NCBI RefSeq assembly: GCF_900101495.1
Contig: NZ_FMUS01000029.1
Coordinates: 1 to 64,000 of the forward strand
Source of the DNA: Alkaliphilus peptidifermentans DSM 18978
GTDB taxonomy: Bacteria; Bacillota; Clostridia; Peptostreptococcales; Natronincolaceae
Direction: 5' to 3'
Length of the DNA: 64,000 bases
Notes under the pieces: generated by a model
Seen by the model: the letters and a program-made list of their open reading frames with translations, nothing else
What the model was told of the DNA's origin: nothing
Database searches by the model: none
In this document: positions 7,777 to 15,946 of the stretch, piece after piece
Layout of the letters: the number at the start of each line of letters is the position of its first letter
Position numbering within the stretch: the first letter of the stretch is position 1
Made by a program: the position numbers and the translations under genes

Positions 7777-9387
7777 TCACTTTTTTGTAGTGGGTTTAAG
7801 GTTGGATGATTTTTTCTTAAGATTATCCTTAATAATATCAGAAGACCTTTTAGTAATTGTCCATTGGGGAAATCTAAAAACCCAATCCCTCATATCTTCA
7901 AGATTTAAGGGACTAAAGGGAGCCATCAAAGGCACACTAAAGGATCTTAATGATAAAAGATTTAAAAGAATTAATAAGCCCCCTGTCATAACTCCATAAA
8001 TACCCAGTATGGCTGCTAGGGCCATATTAAAAAATCTCGTTAATCTTAAAGCCATTGAAAAATTATTGTAGGGCATAGTAAAGGAAAAAATAGCTGTAAT
8101 AGCAACAACTATCACCACTGCAGGGGACACCAAGCCTGCTTCAACTGCAGCTTGACCGATTATTAAAGCACCCACAATGCTAACAGCTTGACCAACGTGG
8201 GTGGGTAATCTAGTGCCTGCTTGTCTAAGGGCTTCAAAGGCCAATTCCATCATTAAGGCTTCTACAAAGGCAGGGTAAGGAACACCAGCCCTGGTGCCTG
8301 CCAGAGTTAGAGCGAGGCTTGTAGGTATCATTTCTTGATGGAAGGTGGTAAGGGATATATAAATGGAAGGTAAGAACATGACAATAAAGGCTCCGATATA
8401 ACCAATAACTCTATTGAAGGTTGCAAAATAAAAATTAATATAGTACTCCTCAGGTGTAGAAAAAAAATCACTCACAACGGAAGGAACAACCAAGGCTATA
8501 GGACAAACATCACAAATAATAGCTACTCTGCCTTCCAATAGCATCGCTTCTACCCTGTCAGGTCTTTCGGTACTGTAGATAGTGGGAAATATATTTAAAG
8601 GAGAATCATTTATATATTCCTTTAAGCTGGCAGAGCCATAGATAGTATCAATCTTAATTGTATTTAACCTACTAAAGAGCTCATCTACAATTTTGGCATC
8701 AGCTATATTATTTATATAAAGTACCTTTACCGTAGATCTGTTTACTTCTCCGATTTGTAGCTCTTTAATTACAAAGTCTTTAGATTTTATTCTTTTTCTT
8801 AGAATATAAATATTCGACTCAATGTCTTCAACAAAGGCCTCTTGAGGACCGTTAATTATTTTTTCTGTCTTTGGTTCTGTACTTTTTTTGTCAGCTTCCC
8901 TTGCAATGTCAATTATGATTGCTGAGGAATATCCATCAATAAAAAGAATACCTTTACCCACAAGAACTTCATCAATAATCATGCTAATGTCTTCCATTAC
9001 TTTTATACTACTGTTTATTAAGATTTCTTTAACTATAGCATAGGGGCTAGCTGAAAAACGAACCCTCTCATCTAAACATCTTTCTACGATTCCCTGCATG
9101 AGGGGAGCTATTACTGTAGACTCCAGTTTATTTGTATCAGTTATGCTTTCAAGGTAAATTACAACGCTTTTAGTGGTGGGAATGGTGGATATATCAATAT
9201 ACCTAAATCTTAGATCGTAGCTTTTAGCCAGTAAAGAATTAATGATATGTATATTAGTGGTAAGGTCAGATGTAATAGAGTTTATATTAATTTCCACAAT
9301 TGACTCAATATCCTCTTTAATATCTATCTGATCCTTATTAATAAGCTTAACTGGTTTTTTAAGTTTTTTTATATTTGACTTTCTCAT
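7777..9387 (-). CDS. gerAA: Germination receptor subunit A, GerAA family
   Basis: A GerA-family subunit of the inner-spore-membrane nutrient receptor. The chosen ATG at 9387 has GGGAGGA 8 nt upstream and begins MRKSNIKKLKK, giving 536 residues; an in-frame start 33 nt further up lacks a site. The N-terminal 280 residues form the soluble domain. The membrane part has the family signatures RPDRVEAMLLEGRVAI, LTTFHQEMIPTSLAL and VPYPAFVEALMMELAFEALRQAG. The C-terminal tail is charged. It starts the minus-strand operon that includes gerAC and the lysin-like genes. Confidence 0.95.
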   Translation of the reverse strand: MRKSNIKKLKKPVKLINKDQIDIKEDIESIVEININSITSDLTTNIHIINSLLAKSYDLRFRYIDISTIPTTKSVVIYLESITDTNKLESTVIAPLMQGIVERCLDERVRFSASPYAIVKEILINSSIKVMEDISMIIDEVLVGKGILFIDGYSSAIIIDIAREADKKSTEPKTEKIINGPQEAFVEDIESNIYILRKRIKSKDFVIKELQIGEVNRSTVKVLYINNIADAKIVDELFSRLNTIKIDTIYGSASLKEYINDSPLNIFPTIYSTERPDRVEAMLLEGRVAIICDVCPIALVVPSVVSDFFSTPEEYYINFYFATFNRVIGYIGAFIVMFLPSIYISLTTFHQEMIPTSLALTLAGTRAGVPYPAFVEALMMELAFEALRQAGTRLPTHVGQAVSIVGALIIGQAAVEAGLVSPAVVIVVAITAIFSFTMPYNNFSMALRLTRFFNMALAAILGIYGVMTGGLLILLNLLSLRSFSVPLMAPFSPLNLEDMRDWVFRFPQWTITKRSSDIIKDNLKKKSSNLKPTTKK

Positions 9388-9470
9388 TTGCAAATCCTCC
9401 CTAAAACATATTTTGTACATTTTTTTGATAAATTATCAAACACTATAATATGATGAAGGGAGTGCTTGTT

Positions 9471-10595
9471 TTGGTAAAAAAATCTAAAAACAACTGGGAA
9501 GTGATATCCTTTTATCAGTTATTTTTCGTAACAATAGCACAGCTTGGAGGAGCGATAATACTTTATTTACCAGGTGTTATTGAGGCTGGAAGAGACGTAT
9601 GGATATCAAATCTAATTGCTTCAATCATGGCATTTGTTGTTATATTTAGTCACTATCTCCCTCAGTCATTGTGTGATGGAGAATCTTTTACTGAAATAGT
9701 TAATAGATATTGGGGGAGGGTAATTGGTGGTTTTGTAAATTTTTACTATTTAGCATTCTTTTTTCTTTTAAGCGCTCTAATTGCGTCTGATATTTATTAC
9801 TTTGGAAAAATAACAATGCCAGAAACCCCAGGCTACGTTTTTACTATTTTTTTAATAGTACCAGCTATATATGCAGTTAAATTAGGTTTGGAAACAATAG
9901 CAAGATTAATAGAATTTTTATTACCTATACTTATATTAGTTTACTTCTTTTTGTTTATACTGGTTTTACCTAAATTAGAATTATTGAAGCTAACACCCAT
10001 TATGGCAGAAGGTATAAAGCCAGTTTTAGAAGGGGCTATTCCAAATATGAATTTTCCTTTTGCTCAGATATTGCCAGTGATCTTTTTCTATAAGAATTCA
10101 AAAGTTACTTCAGATAATAAGATGAAATATTTAGTGTGTAGCTTTACTGCCATTGTATTGAGTACAATATTACTAACTTTCAGATCCTTTGCCGCAATAC
10201 TGGCATTTGAAGAGGCTACACTGAAGACTCTTGTTTTTCCACCCTTTAGTACAATTCGTCTAATTGAGGTGGGGGATGTGCTAGTAAGGCTTGATGCAAT
10301 GTTTTTAGCAGTTTTTTATTGTACAACCTTTATTAAATTTATATTGACCTATTATGTTACATGCGAGATTGTTTCAGATTTCTTTAATATAGATGAAGTA
10401 AGTACTTTTTCAGTACCAATTGCCATTTTAATTGGGGTTGCAATGCCCTTCTTGATTCCGCGTTTTGATATTATCTTAGGTATTACGGTTCCATATTTTT
10501 TGATAAGCTTACCTTTATTTTTCCTAATACCCTTACTACTTTTTATAACTATCAAAATGAAGGACGGTAGAAAAAAATACAAATCTACGCAGTAG
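9471..10595 (+). CDS. gerAB: Germination receptor permease subunit, GerAB family
   Basis: A spore-germination permease of the amino-acid/polyamine transporter superfamily with about ten transmembrane helices; it begins with the typical ISFYQLFFVTIAQLGGAI segment. GerAB subunits bind the nutrient germinant. I place the start at the TTG at 9471 (374 residues), 8 nt after AAGGGAG. An upstream ATG at 9450 directly follows TATAAT (9444-9449) and would lie at or before the transcript start if that is the -10. The gene is divergent from gerAA/gerAC, so the receptor is split between two transcripts. Confidence 0.92.
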   Translation: MVKKSKNNWEVISFYQLFFVTIAQLGGAIILYLPGVIEAGRDVWISNLIASIMAFVVIFSHYLPQSLCDGESFTEIVNRYWGRVIGGFVNFYYLAFFFLLSALIASDIYYFGKITMPETPGYVFTIFLIVPAIYAVKLGLETIARLIEFLLPILILVYFFLFILVLPKLELLKLTPIMAEGIKPVLEGAIPNMNFPFAQILPVIFFYKNSKVTSDNKMKYLVCSFTAIVLSTILLTFRSFAAILAFEEATLKTLVFPPFSTIRLIEVGDVLVRLDAMFLAVFYCTTFIKFILTYYVTCEIVSDFFNIDEVSTFSVPIAILIGVAMPFLIPRFDIILGITVPYFLISLPLFFLIPLLLFITIKMKDGRKKYKSTQ

Positions 10596-10761
10596 TATAA
10601 AATAGTTCACATTACAATCAGTAATGCCACCACTTCACTAGCTGGGATAATTGATATAGGGTAAATAAACCTATAGATAAATTATTAACTGAGCATCGAG
10701 TATAGTATAATAGAAGAAAGAAGAAAAATAGAAAAAACCATGGTTTAAAGGAGTGGAATAA

Positions 10762-11100
10762 ATGAAAAAAGTAATAGTTTTTACCAGTAAAACATGACCC
10801 CATTGCTACACTGCGAAGGAGGCTCTTTCGAATAAAGGTATTATCTTTGTGGAAAAGGATGTCAATGAAGATCCAATTGCAAGATCAGAATTCTCTAAAT
10901 TAAATATAAAGGGAGTACCAGCATTTTTAATAGATGATCAGGTTATAGTAGGTTTGGATATAGGAAAAATAGAAGCGTTATTAGATTACACAGTAATTAG
11001 CTGTAAAAAATGTAGCTCTAGAATGCGGGTACCAAAAAACAAAGGAAAGCTACGTATTACTTGTAAAAATTGTGAGTACCAATTTATAATGGCTACATAA
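10762..11100 (+). CDS. Selenocysteine-containing glutaredoxin-like protein with C-terminal zinc ribbon
   Basis: Reading from the ATG at 10762 (ribosome site AAAGGAGTG), the frame continues through a TGA at 10795-10797 to a stop at 11100, 112 residues. It begins MKKVIVFTSKT-U-PHCYTAKEA, so UGA falls exactly where glutaredoxins have the first active-site cysteine of CPxC, giving U-P-H-C. The thioredoxin fold continues with the cis-Pro loop GVPAFLI and VGLDIGKIEALL. Residues 80-112 form a zinc-ribbon-like module with Cys81, Cys84, Cys101 and Cys104. A SECIS-like hairpin follows UGA. A conventional call would start at the GTG at 10849 and lose the active site. Confidence 0.88.
10795..10830 (+). 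promoter_or_regulatory. UGA selenocysteine codon with bacterial SECIS-like hairpin
   Basis: UGA at 10795-10797 is followed after 16 nt by a hairpin with arms CGAAGG (10814-10819) and CTTTCG (10825-10830, one G-U pair). The 5-nt loop AGGCT contains GG. Bacterial SECIS elements sit at about this distance inside the coding region and carry a GG-type apical loop recognised by SelB. Folded by eye. Confidence 0.65.
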
Positions 11101-11121
11101 AAAACTTAATAAATACAAAGA

Positions 11122-11155
11122 AAAGCTATGGGGTGTGTATTCCATAGCTTTTACA
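11122..11155 (+). terminator. Terminator after the selenoprotein gene
   Basis: The arms AAAGCTATGG (11122-11131) and CCATAGCTTT (11142-11151) are followed by a short T-rich tail. Confidence 0.75.
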
Positions 11156-11159
11156 ATAA

Positions 11160-11482
11160 AATATAAAAAGCTAATGAGGGAACACAGTATTTCATATAAT
11201 AATGTAATAATAATCTATTTACATTAAATTGGATATTATTTAGAAAATAAAAATGGAAAAAGTATAGCTCTAGAGCTATGCTTTTATTTATGACAGAATC
11301 AACAATTTAAGATTTGCAACATTTTCAAAAACATAATGGAACAAAATATAAATACTTGCGTCTTATAACTAGAAATGAGAAAGGAGGATGACGGATAAAG
11401 GTAGATAATATTTATAAGATTTATCTAAAAAAGCTTATATTATACTTTATATAATTACTTATAATTAGGAGGAATGATTTTT
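11160..11482. other. Intergenic region with one further hairpin
   Basis: No gene is seen. A second hairpin at about 11258-11285 (AAAAGTATAGCTC with TAGAGCTATGCTTTT) may be another terminator. A GGAGGATG at about 11382 opens only a six-codon frame. The end carries the leader and AGGAGG site of the next gene. Confidence 0.5.
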
Positions 11483-13354
11483 ATGATTAGGTCAAAATAT
11501 TCAAAGGCGTTAGTAGCAGGTATCTGCTTCAGTGTAATATCTTCCAGTGTTGTGTTTGCAAATCCCTACGATGTAGAATCTGGTACCATGCGTAAAATAG
11601 AAATAGCAATAGAAGATAGATATGACTTATATGAAAGACATCAGGAAATTGATAATTATCTTTTTAAGGAGAATGTCGATAAAATTGTTGAATGGGGCTT
11701 TGTTGTAACCCACACCGGGCCAATGGATGAGTACATTGAAATAGGAATTACCCCCTACAATGAAGAGAATGCTGACTATTTGTATGCTGTATTTGGTAGA
11801 GATGATGTAAAGGTTGTTGAAGGTCATCAGGCAGTTACTTTGCCAATTGACATTACAAATAGAATTATCGATAGGGAAATGTATAGTGGACATGAGCTAG
11901 CTGAAAGGCATTGGAAAATTGATAACTTTGTCTTTGAAAAGTATGCAGAAAAAATTCAAGCTTACGGTTTTAGTGTAACCAGTACAGGTCCTATGGATGA
12001 TTATATTGAAATAGGAATTATCCCCTATAATGAAGATAATGCAAATTACCTTTATGATATTATAGGTAGAGATGAGGTTAAGATTGTTGAAGGGATACAG
12101 GCAGTTACTTTGCCAGTAGAAATTAACGACAACATTAAAATAAATGATTTAGATCAACCAGTATCAAGTACAGATCAGGATAGAATTATTAGAGACACTA
12201 ATACAATAGGGAATAAAGATTTTAAGCAAGAACCTGGTATATTAATATATATTGATGGTGAACAGCCAGAGTTGGATGCTATGCCTATTATTGAAAATAA
12301 CCGTACATTGATCCCAGTTAGAGGTGTAATGGAGAAAATGGGCGCTAATGTTGAATGGGATGGAGAAGAAAATGCTGTCAAGGTTATTATGGATGATGTA
12401 AGTATTTTACTGCATATTGGACAGGATACTGCAGTAATAACACGAGATATTGATAAAGAGCAAGTTTTAGAAACCATTAATCTAGACGTGCCAGCTAAAA
12501 TTATAGAAGGCCGCACCTTCATTCCTGGTAGGTTTGTCGCTGAAGCATTAGGAGCCATAGTAGGCTGGAATGACGAAAATCGCTCAGTTATTATTCAAAC
12601 ACAAAATAAAGGAGATATAATTAGCGTTGAAAGACCTATAGACTTTGAGAAAGCAATGGACTACATGATCGTTGAAAATGATGAATTAATGGATTGGTAT
12701 TTAGAAAACATTAATGAAGAGGGTGTTCATTCTTTAACTGATGGAAAGTGGAAACATGTTCTAATATCTGCTGGAGAAAAACCAAGTGGAGGATATGAAT
12801 TAAATGTAGAGAGTGTAACGGAGGTAACACCAGGTACAGCATATATTTATGCCACATTAGTATCACCAGAAGAAGGTGTTCCTGTTACAGATGCTATAAC
12901 GTATCCACATGCTTTAATTAGATTTGAAGGTAATAGTATTGAAAAGCTTCAGTGGGATATAACAGACATTAATCAAGGTAATGGTGGAATTTCAATTGAA
13001 GATGAAGTTGGTGAATCTTTATTGGAGATGGAAAAAGGTATATCAATAGAATCAATTAAGGATATGAAGCTATACAGTTTAATGCAGGAAGAAATTAAGG
13101 AGTTTTCACAGGATGAAATAGTAGAAATAATAAATCATTTAAATACAGGTGCCACATATAATGGAGCATATATTACCATGCTTGCTGGTAATTCTATAAA
13201 AATAACATTGGAGGATGAAGGAGAGCTTCAATTAACCAGCTTTGGAAGTAAAGATTACGTGATTGTATCTGGTGCGTTGAATGGTGAATTTGTATCTTAT
13301 TGTATTATTAGCCCAGAGGTGGGAAGTATTCTATTGGATTTAACAGAAGAATAA
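11483..13354 (+). CDS. Exported stalk-domain protein with tandem repeats and PrcB-like domain
   Basis: A secreted protein of about 623 residues. The ATG at 11483 is best spaced from AGGAGG, and a signal peptide ends near VVFANPYD. Two 80-90-residue repeats follow, each with an EIDNYLF/KIDNFVF segment, TGPMD(E/D)YIEIGI, PYNE and a VVEGxQAVTLP end. Then comes a copper amine oxidase N-terminal-like stalk domain (NRTLIPVRGVMEKMGANVEWD, with a second half RTFIPGRFVAEALGA). A PrcB C-terminal-like segment is next (SAGEKPSGGYEL). The last 120 residues are not recognised. It is probably attached to the cell surface; its function is unknown. Confidence 0.8.
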   Translation: MIRSKYSKALVAGICFSVISSSVVFANPYDVESGTMRKIEIAIEDRYDLYERHQEIDNYLFKENVDKIVEWGFVVTHTGPMDEYIEIGITPYNEENADYLYAVFGRDDVKVVEGHQAVTLPIDITNRIIDREMYSGHELAERHWKIDNFVFEKYAEKIQAYGFSVTSTGPMDDYIEIGIIPYNEDNANYLYDIIGRDEVKIVEGIQAVTLPVEINDNIKINDLDQPVSSTDQDRIIRDTNTIGNKDFKQEPGILIYIDGEQPELDAMPIIENNRTLIPVRGVMEKMGANVEWDGEENAVKVIMDDVSILLHIGQDTAVITRDIDKEQVLETINLDVPAKIIEGRTFIPGRFVAEALGAIVGWNDENRSVIIQTQNKGDIISVERPIDFEKAMDYMIVENDELMDWYLENINEEGVHSLTDGKWKHVLISAGEKPSGGYELNVESVTEVTPGTAYIYATLVSPEEGVPVTDAITYPHALIRFEGNSIEKLQWDITDINQGNGGISIEDEVGESLLEMEKGISIESIKDMKLYSLMQEEIKEFSQDEIVEIINHLNTGATYNGAYITMLAGNSIKITLEDEGELQLTSFGSKDYVIVSGALNGEFVSYCIISPEVGSILLDLTEE

Positions 13355-13384
13355 AATATATTCATATTAGGAAGCAATTCATTT

Positions 13385-13432
13385 AAAAAAGTTCGGGTAC
13401 CAAGGTTGTCTATTGGTATCCGACTTTTTTAT
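13385..13432 (+). terminator. Terminator after the stalk-domain gene
   Basis: A long stem (AAAAAAGTTCGGGTACCAA with TTGGTATCCGACTTTTTT) ends in a T-run. Confidence 0.85.
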
Positions 13433-13538
13433 TGTATAGGAGCGTTCTTTTATAAGAAGAGTTATTCACAACAATTTACAAAATAATAATAAAAATGTGT
13501 TATAATTAAAAAAATAATTTACCACAGAGGTGTTACTT

Positions 13539-15641
13539 ATGATTTCCAGCAGACAAAAGAAAATAATGGAGCAGTTGGTACATAATCAGGATTATATGAC
13601 TGTTGAGGAACTATCCAAGAAGTTCAATGTATCTCAAAGAACCATCAGGCATGACATCTTAATGCTGGAATCCAGTCTAAAGGATAAAGATATTTTTATT
13701 ACACGAAATAGAAAATTCGGCTTAAAGTTAGACATAGATAGTGAAAAATGGCAACAAGTACAGAGCTTTATTGATGAAAAAATCGAATATCTATCTCCAG
13801 AAAGTCGTTCTAAGGAGATTGCAAAGGAACTGCTGGAAAAATCTGAAGTAGCCTTTGATGACTTAATAGAAACCTTTAAAATAAGTGATAAAACTTTGAT
13901 AAGTGACCTAGCTGATTTAAAAGCCTGGTTTAACATGCAGAATTTAAAACTGATACGAGAAAAAGGCAAAGTAAAGATAAGTGGTAGGGAACTGTATAGA
14001 AGAAAAGCCTATTTATATTTAATAAAAGAAGAAGCCTCTGGAGAAAAAATATTAGACTATCTATTATACAATGATTCGAAAATAATGAATGTACTTCAAT
14101 GGAAGAGATGGTTTCAACCAAAGGACATGCATTATTTGTTTGAAGTGGTATCAGAGCTGGAGGAGACCCTATCTATTGTTTTTTCCGATAATGGGTATGT
14201 AGCACTGATCTTACATATTTACCTGTCACTTGAAAGATTGAAAAAAGAGCATTTTGTAGCTATGGATGAAAAATTGCTTACGGAACTACGGCAAACTGAA
14301 GAATTTGAAACAGCAGAAAAAATAGTTAAGCTTCGGATAGAACCTTATTTTGGGATTAAGCTGCCTTTAACAGAGATAGGATATATTACACAGCATATTC
14401 TAACAGCTCAAAAGGAATATAAAAAGGATCAAGAGGATAAAGAGTGTTTAGAATTGGCAAAAAAAATCGTTATAGAAGCTGAAAGAAGCTTCAAAAAGCC
14501 ACTTTTAACCAGCCGTCGTATTATTGAAAGCTTGGCAATGCATTTAAAGCCAGCCATATATAGATCAAAGTATAATATAAAAATTTGCAATCCGTTATTT
14601 TCAGAACTGCAACAAGAGTACAAAGAATTATTAGAAACAATTTTACAAATCACTAACGAAGTACTTGCTCCAAAGGGAGTCCAATTTGATCAACAGGAAG
14701 CAAGCTATATTGCTATGCATATTGGGGCAGGCATAGAACAAAGGCCTGTTTCACCTATCAAGCGTATTGCGATTGTTTGCAGTTCAGGATTAGGAACCGT
14801 AAATATTCTACAAAGAAGGTTATTGGATATTTACCCTCAAGTTAACATTGTGAAAAAATGCTCCTATAAGGATTTAAAGGATCTAACACTTAAAGAAGTG
14901 GATCTGGTCATTTCAACCATTGATATTTATTATAATCTTTCTATGCCCTGGATCAAGGTTTCACCCCTGTTAACCAGAGAAAATGAACGAAAAATAACAG
15001 AATTACTTGGAATACCTGATCAAAGAGAAGCGAAGGAGCTACAGTATATTAATACAGTCAATGAGGTAATTAAAATTGTTGAAAAAAGTAGTGATATTAA
15101 AAATAGAAGTAAGTTATACAAAGAGTTAATACAATTGTTTAAAGGAAATAATTCATTTCTTCCTATAAGTTATTCGGAAGGGACTATTGCACAGCTGTTA
15201 CCGGAGGAATCAATTGTTCTAATGGCTGATCCTCCCTCAACAGTGGAGGAAATGATTGGATTAGGAACAGCACCCTTAAAAAAGAGGGGGCTTATTGGTA
15301 TAGAGTATGAAGAAAAGCTTATTGAGATGATTAAGAATCCCAGTCATCATTTTGTGATTACAGAAGGAATTATTTTTCCTCATGCATCTAACAAACTAGG
15401 TGTGTGGGGCACCGGATTTAGTCTGGTAACATTTAACAAACCAGTTGTATTAAAGGAAGTGAGAACATCAATTGAGATGATGATTACTATGGCAGCAGTA
15501 GATAATAAGAAACATGTCGATGTTCTGGCTATGCTTATTGATGCTTTGAATAATGAATCTTTTTTAAACTTGTTAAAAAACACCTATAATTCTTTAGATA
15601 TTTATGACTGGTTTCAAAAAAGAGAGGGAAACTTACTATGA
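13539..15641 (+). CDS. PRD-containing transcriptional regulator with PTS EIIB-like and EIIA domains
   Basis: About 700 residues, MtlR/LicR type. The ATG at 13539 follows AGAGG by 8 nt. In order: HTH (TVEELSKKFNVSQRTIRHDI), a second winged-helix region, PRD1 with LILHIYLSLERL and IGYITQHIL, and PRD2 with LAMHLKPAIYR and ASYIAMHIGAGIE. Next are an EIIB-like domain (IAIVCSSGLGTVNIL, phosphorylatable Cys) and a C-terminal EIIA domain of the mannitol/fructose type (VITEGIIFPHASNKLG, phospho-His). It overlaps the IIB gene by 4 nt. The cluster has no other EIIA, so this domain may also feed phosphate to the transporter. Confidence 0.93.
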   Translation: MISSRQKKIMEQLVHNQDYMTVEELSKKFNVSQRTIRHDILMLESSLKDKDIFITRNRKFGLKLDIDSEKWQQVQSFIDEKIEYLSPESRSKEIAKELLEKSEVAFDDLIETFKISDKTLISDLADLKAWFNMQNLKLIREKGKVKISGRELYRRKAYLYLIKEEASGEKILDYLLYNDSKIMNVLQWKRWFQPKDMHYLFEVVSELEETLSIVFSDNGYVALILHIYLSLERLKKEHFVAMDEKLLTELRQTEEFETAEKIVKLRIEPYFGIKLPLTEIGYITQHILTAQKEYKKDQEDKECLELAKKIVIEAERSFKKPLLTSRRIIESLAMHLKPAIYRSKYNIKICNPLFSELQQEYKELLETILQITNEVLAPKGVQFDQQEASYIAMHIGAGIEQRPVSPIKRIAIVCSSGLGTVNILQRRLLDIYPQVNIVKKCSYKDLKDLTLKEVDLVISTIDIYYNLSMPWIKVSPLLTRENERKITELLGIPDQREAKELQYINTVNEVIKIVEKSSDIKNRSKLYKELIQLFKGNNSFLPISYSEGTIAQLLPEESIVLMADPPSTVEEMIGLGTAPLKKRGLIGIEYEEKLIEMIKNPSHHFVITEGIIFPHASNKLGVWGTGFSLVTFNKPVVLKEVRTSIEMMITMAAVDNKKHVDVLAMLIDALNNESFLNLLKNTYNSLDIYDWFQKREGNLL

Positions 15642-15946
15642 AAAAAATACTTGTAGTTTGCACAAGTGGCTTGGGTACAAGTTTAGCCATGAGACTTTTT
15701 ATTGAAAAATTTGCAAGGGAAAATAACCTGAATATTTGGGTAGAGCACTCAGACATTGGCTCTGCCAGTTATATAAAGGCAGATTTAATCATTGGTGCAA
15801 AACAAGTTATTGATTGTTTACCGGAGCAAAATCAGACAGAAACAATTGCGTTGAAGGATATTGTGAATCGTCATTACATAAGTGAGAGGCTGTTTAATAG
15901 CAATATTATTCAAAAATGGTTAAATGAAAAAGAGGGGACGCAATGA
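15638..15946 (+). CDS. PTS system IIB component, ascorbate (UlaB/SgaB) type
   Basis: A 102-residue cytoplasmic phosphocarrier with the P-loop KKILVVCTSGLGTSLAM and phospho-Cys8. It passes phosphate from EIIA to the sugar bound by IIC. ATGA overlaps at both ends (with the regulator and the IIC gene) show tight translational coupling. The ascorbate-type assignment rests mainly on the UlaA-like IIC next door; the real substrate is unknown, and no lactonase or decarboxylase gene of ascorbate catabolism is present. Confidence 0.9.
   Translation: MKKILVVCTSGLGTSLAMRLFIEKFARENNLNIWVEHSDIGSASYIKADLIIGAKQVIDCLPEQNQTETIALKDIVNRHYISERLFNSNIIQKWLNEKEGTQ

Noticed and set aside
10795-10797. TGA read as a nonsense mutation making a glutaredoxin pseudogene
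   Set aside because: It sits exactly at the active-site cysteine codon, the frame is intact on both sides and a SECIS-like hairpin follows; selenocysteine is the simpler reading.
10618-10803. 61-codon minus-strand frame
   Set aside because: Antisense to the selenoprotein start, low-complexity Phe/Leu sequence, no ribosome site.
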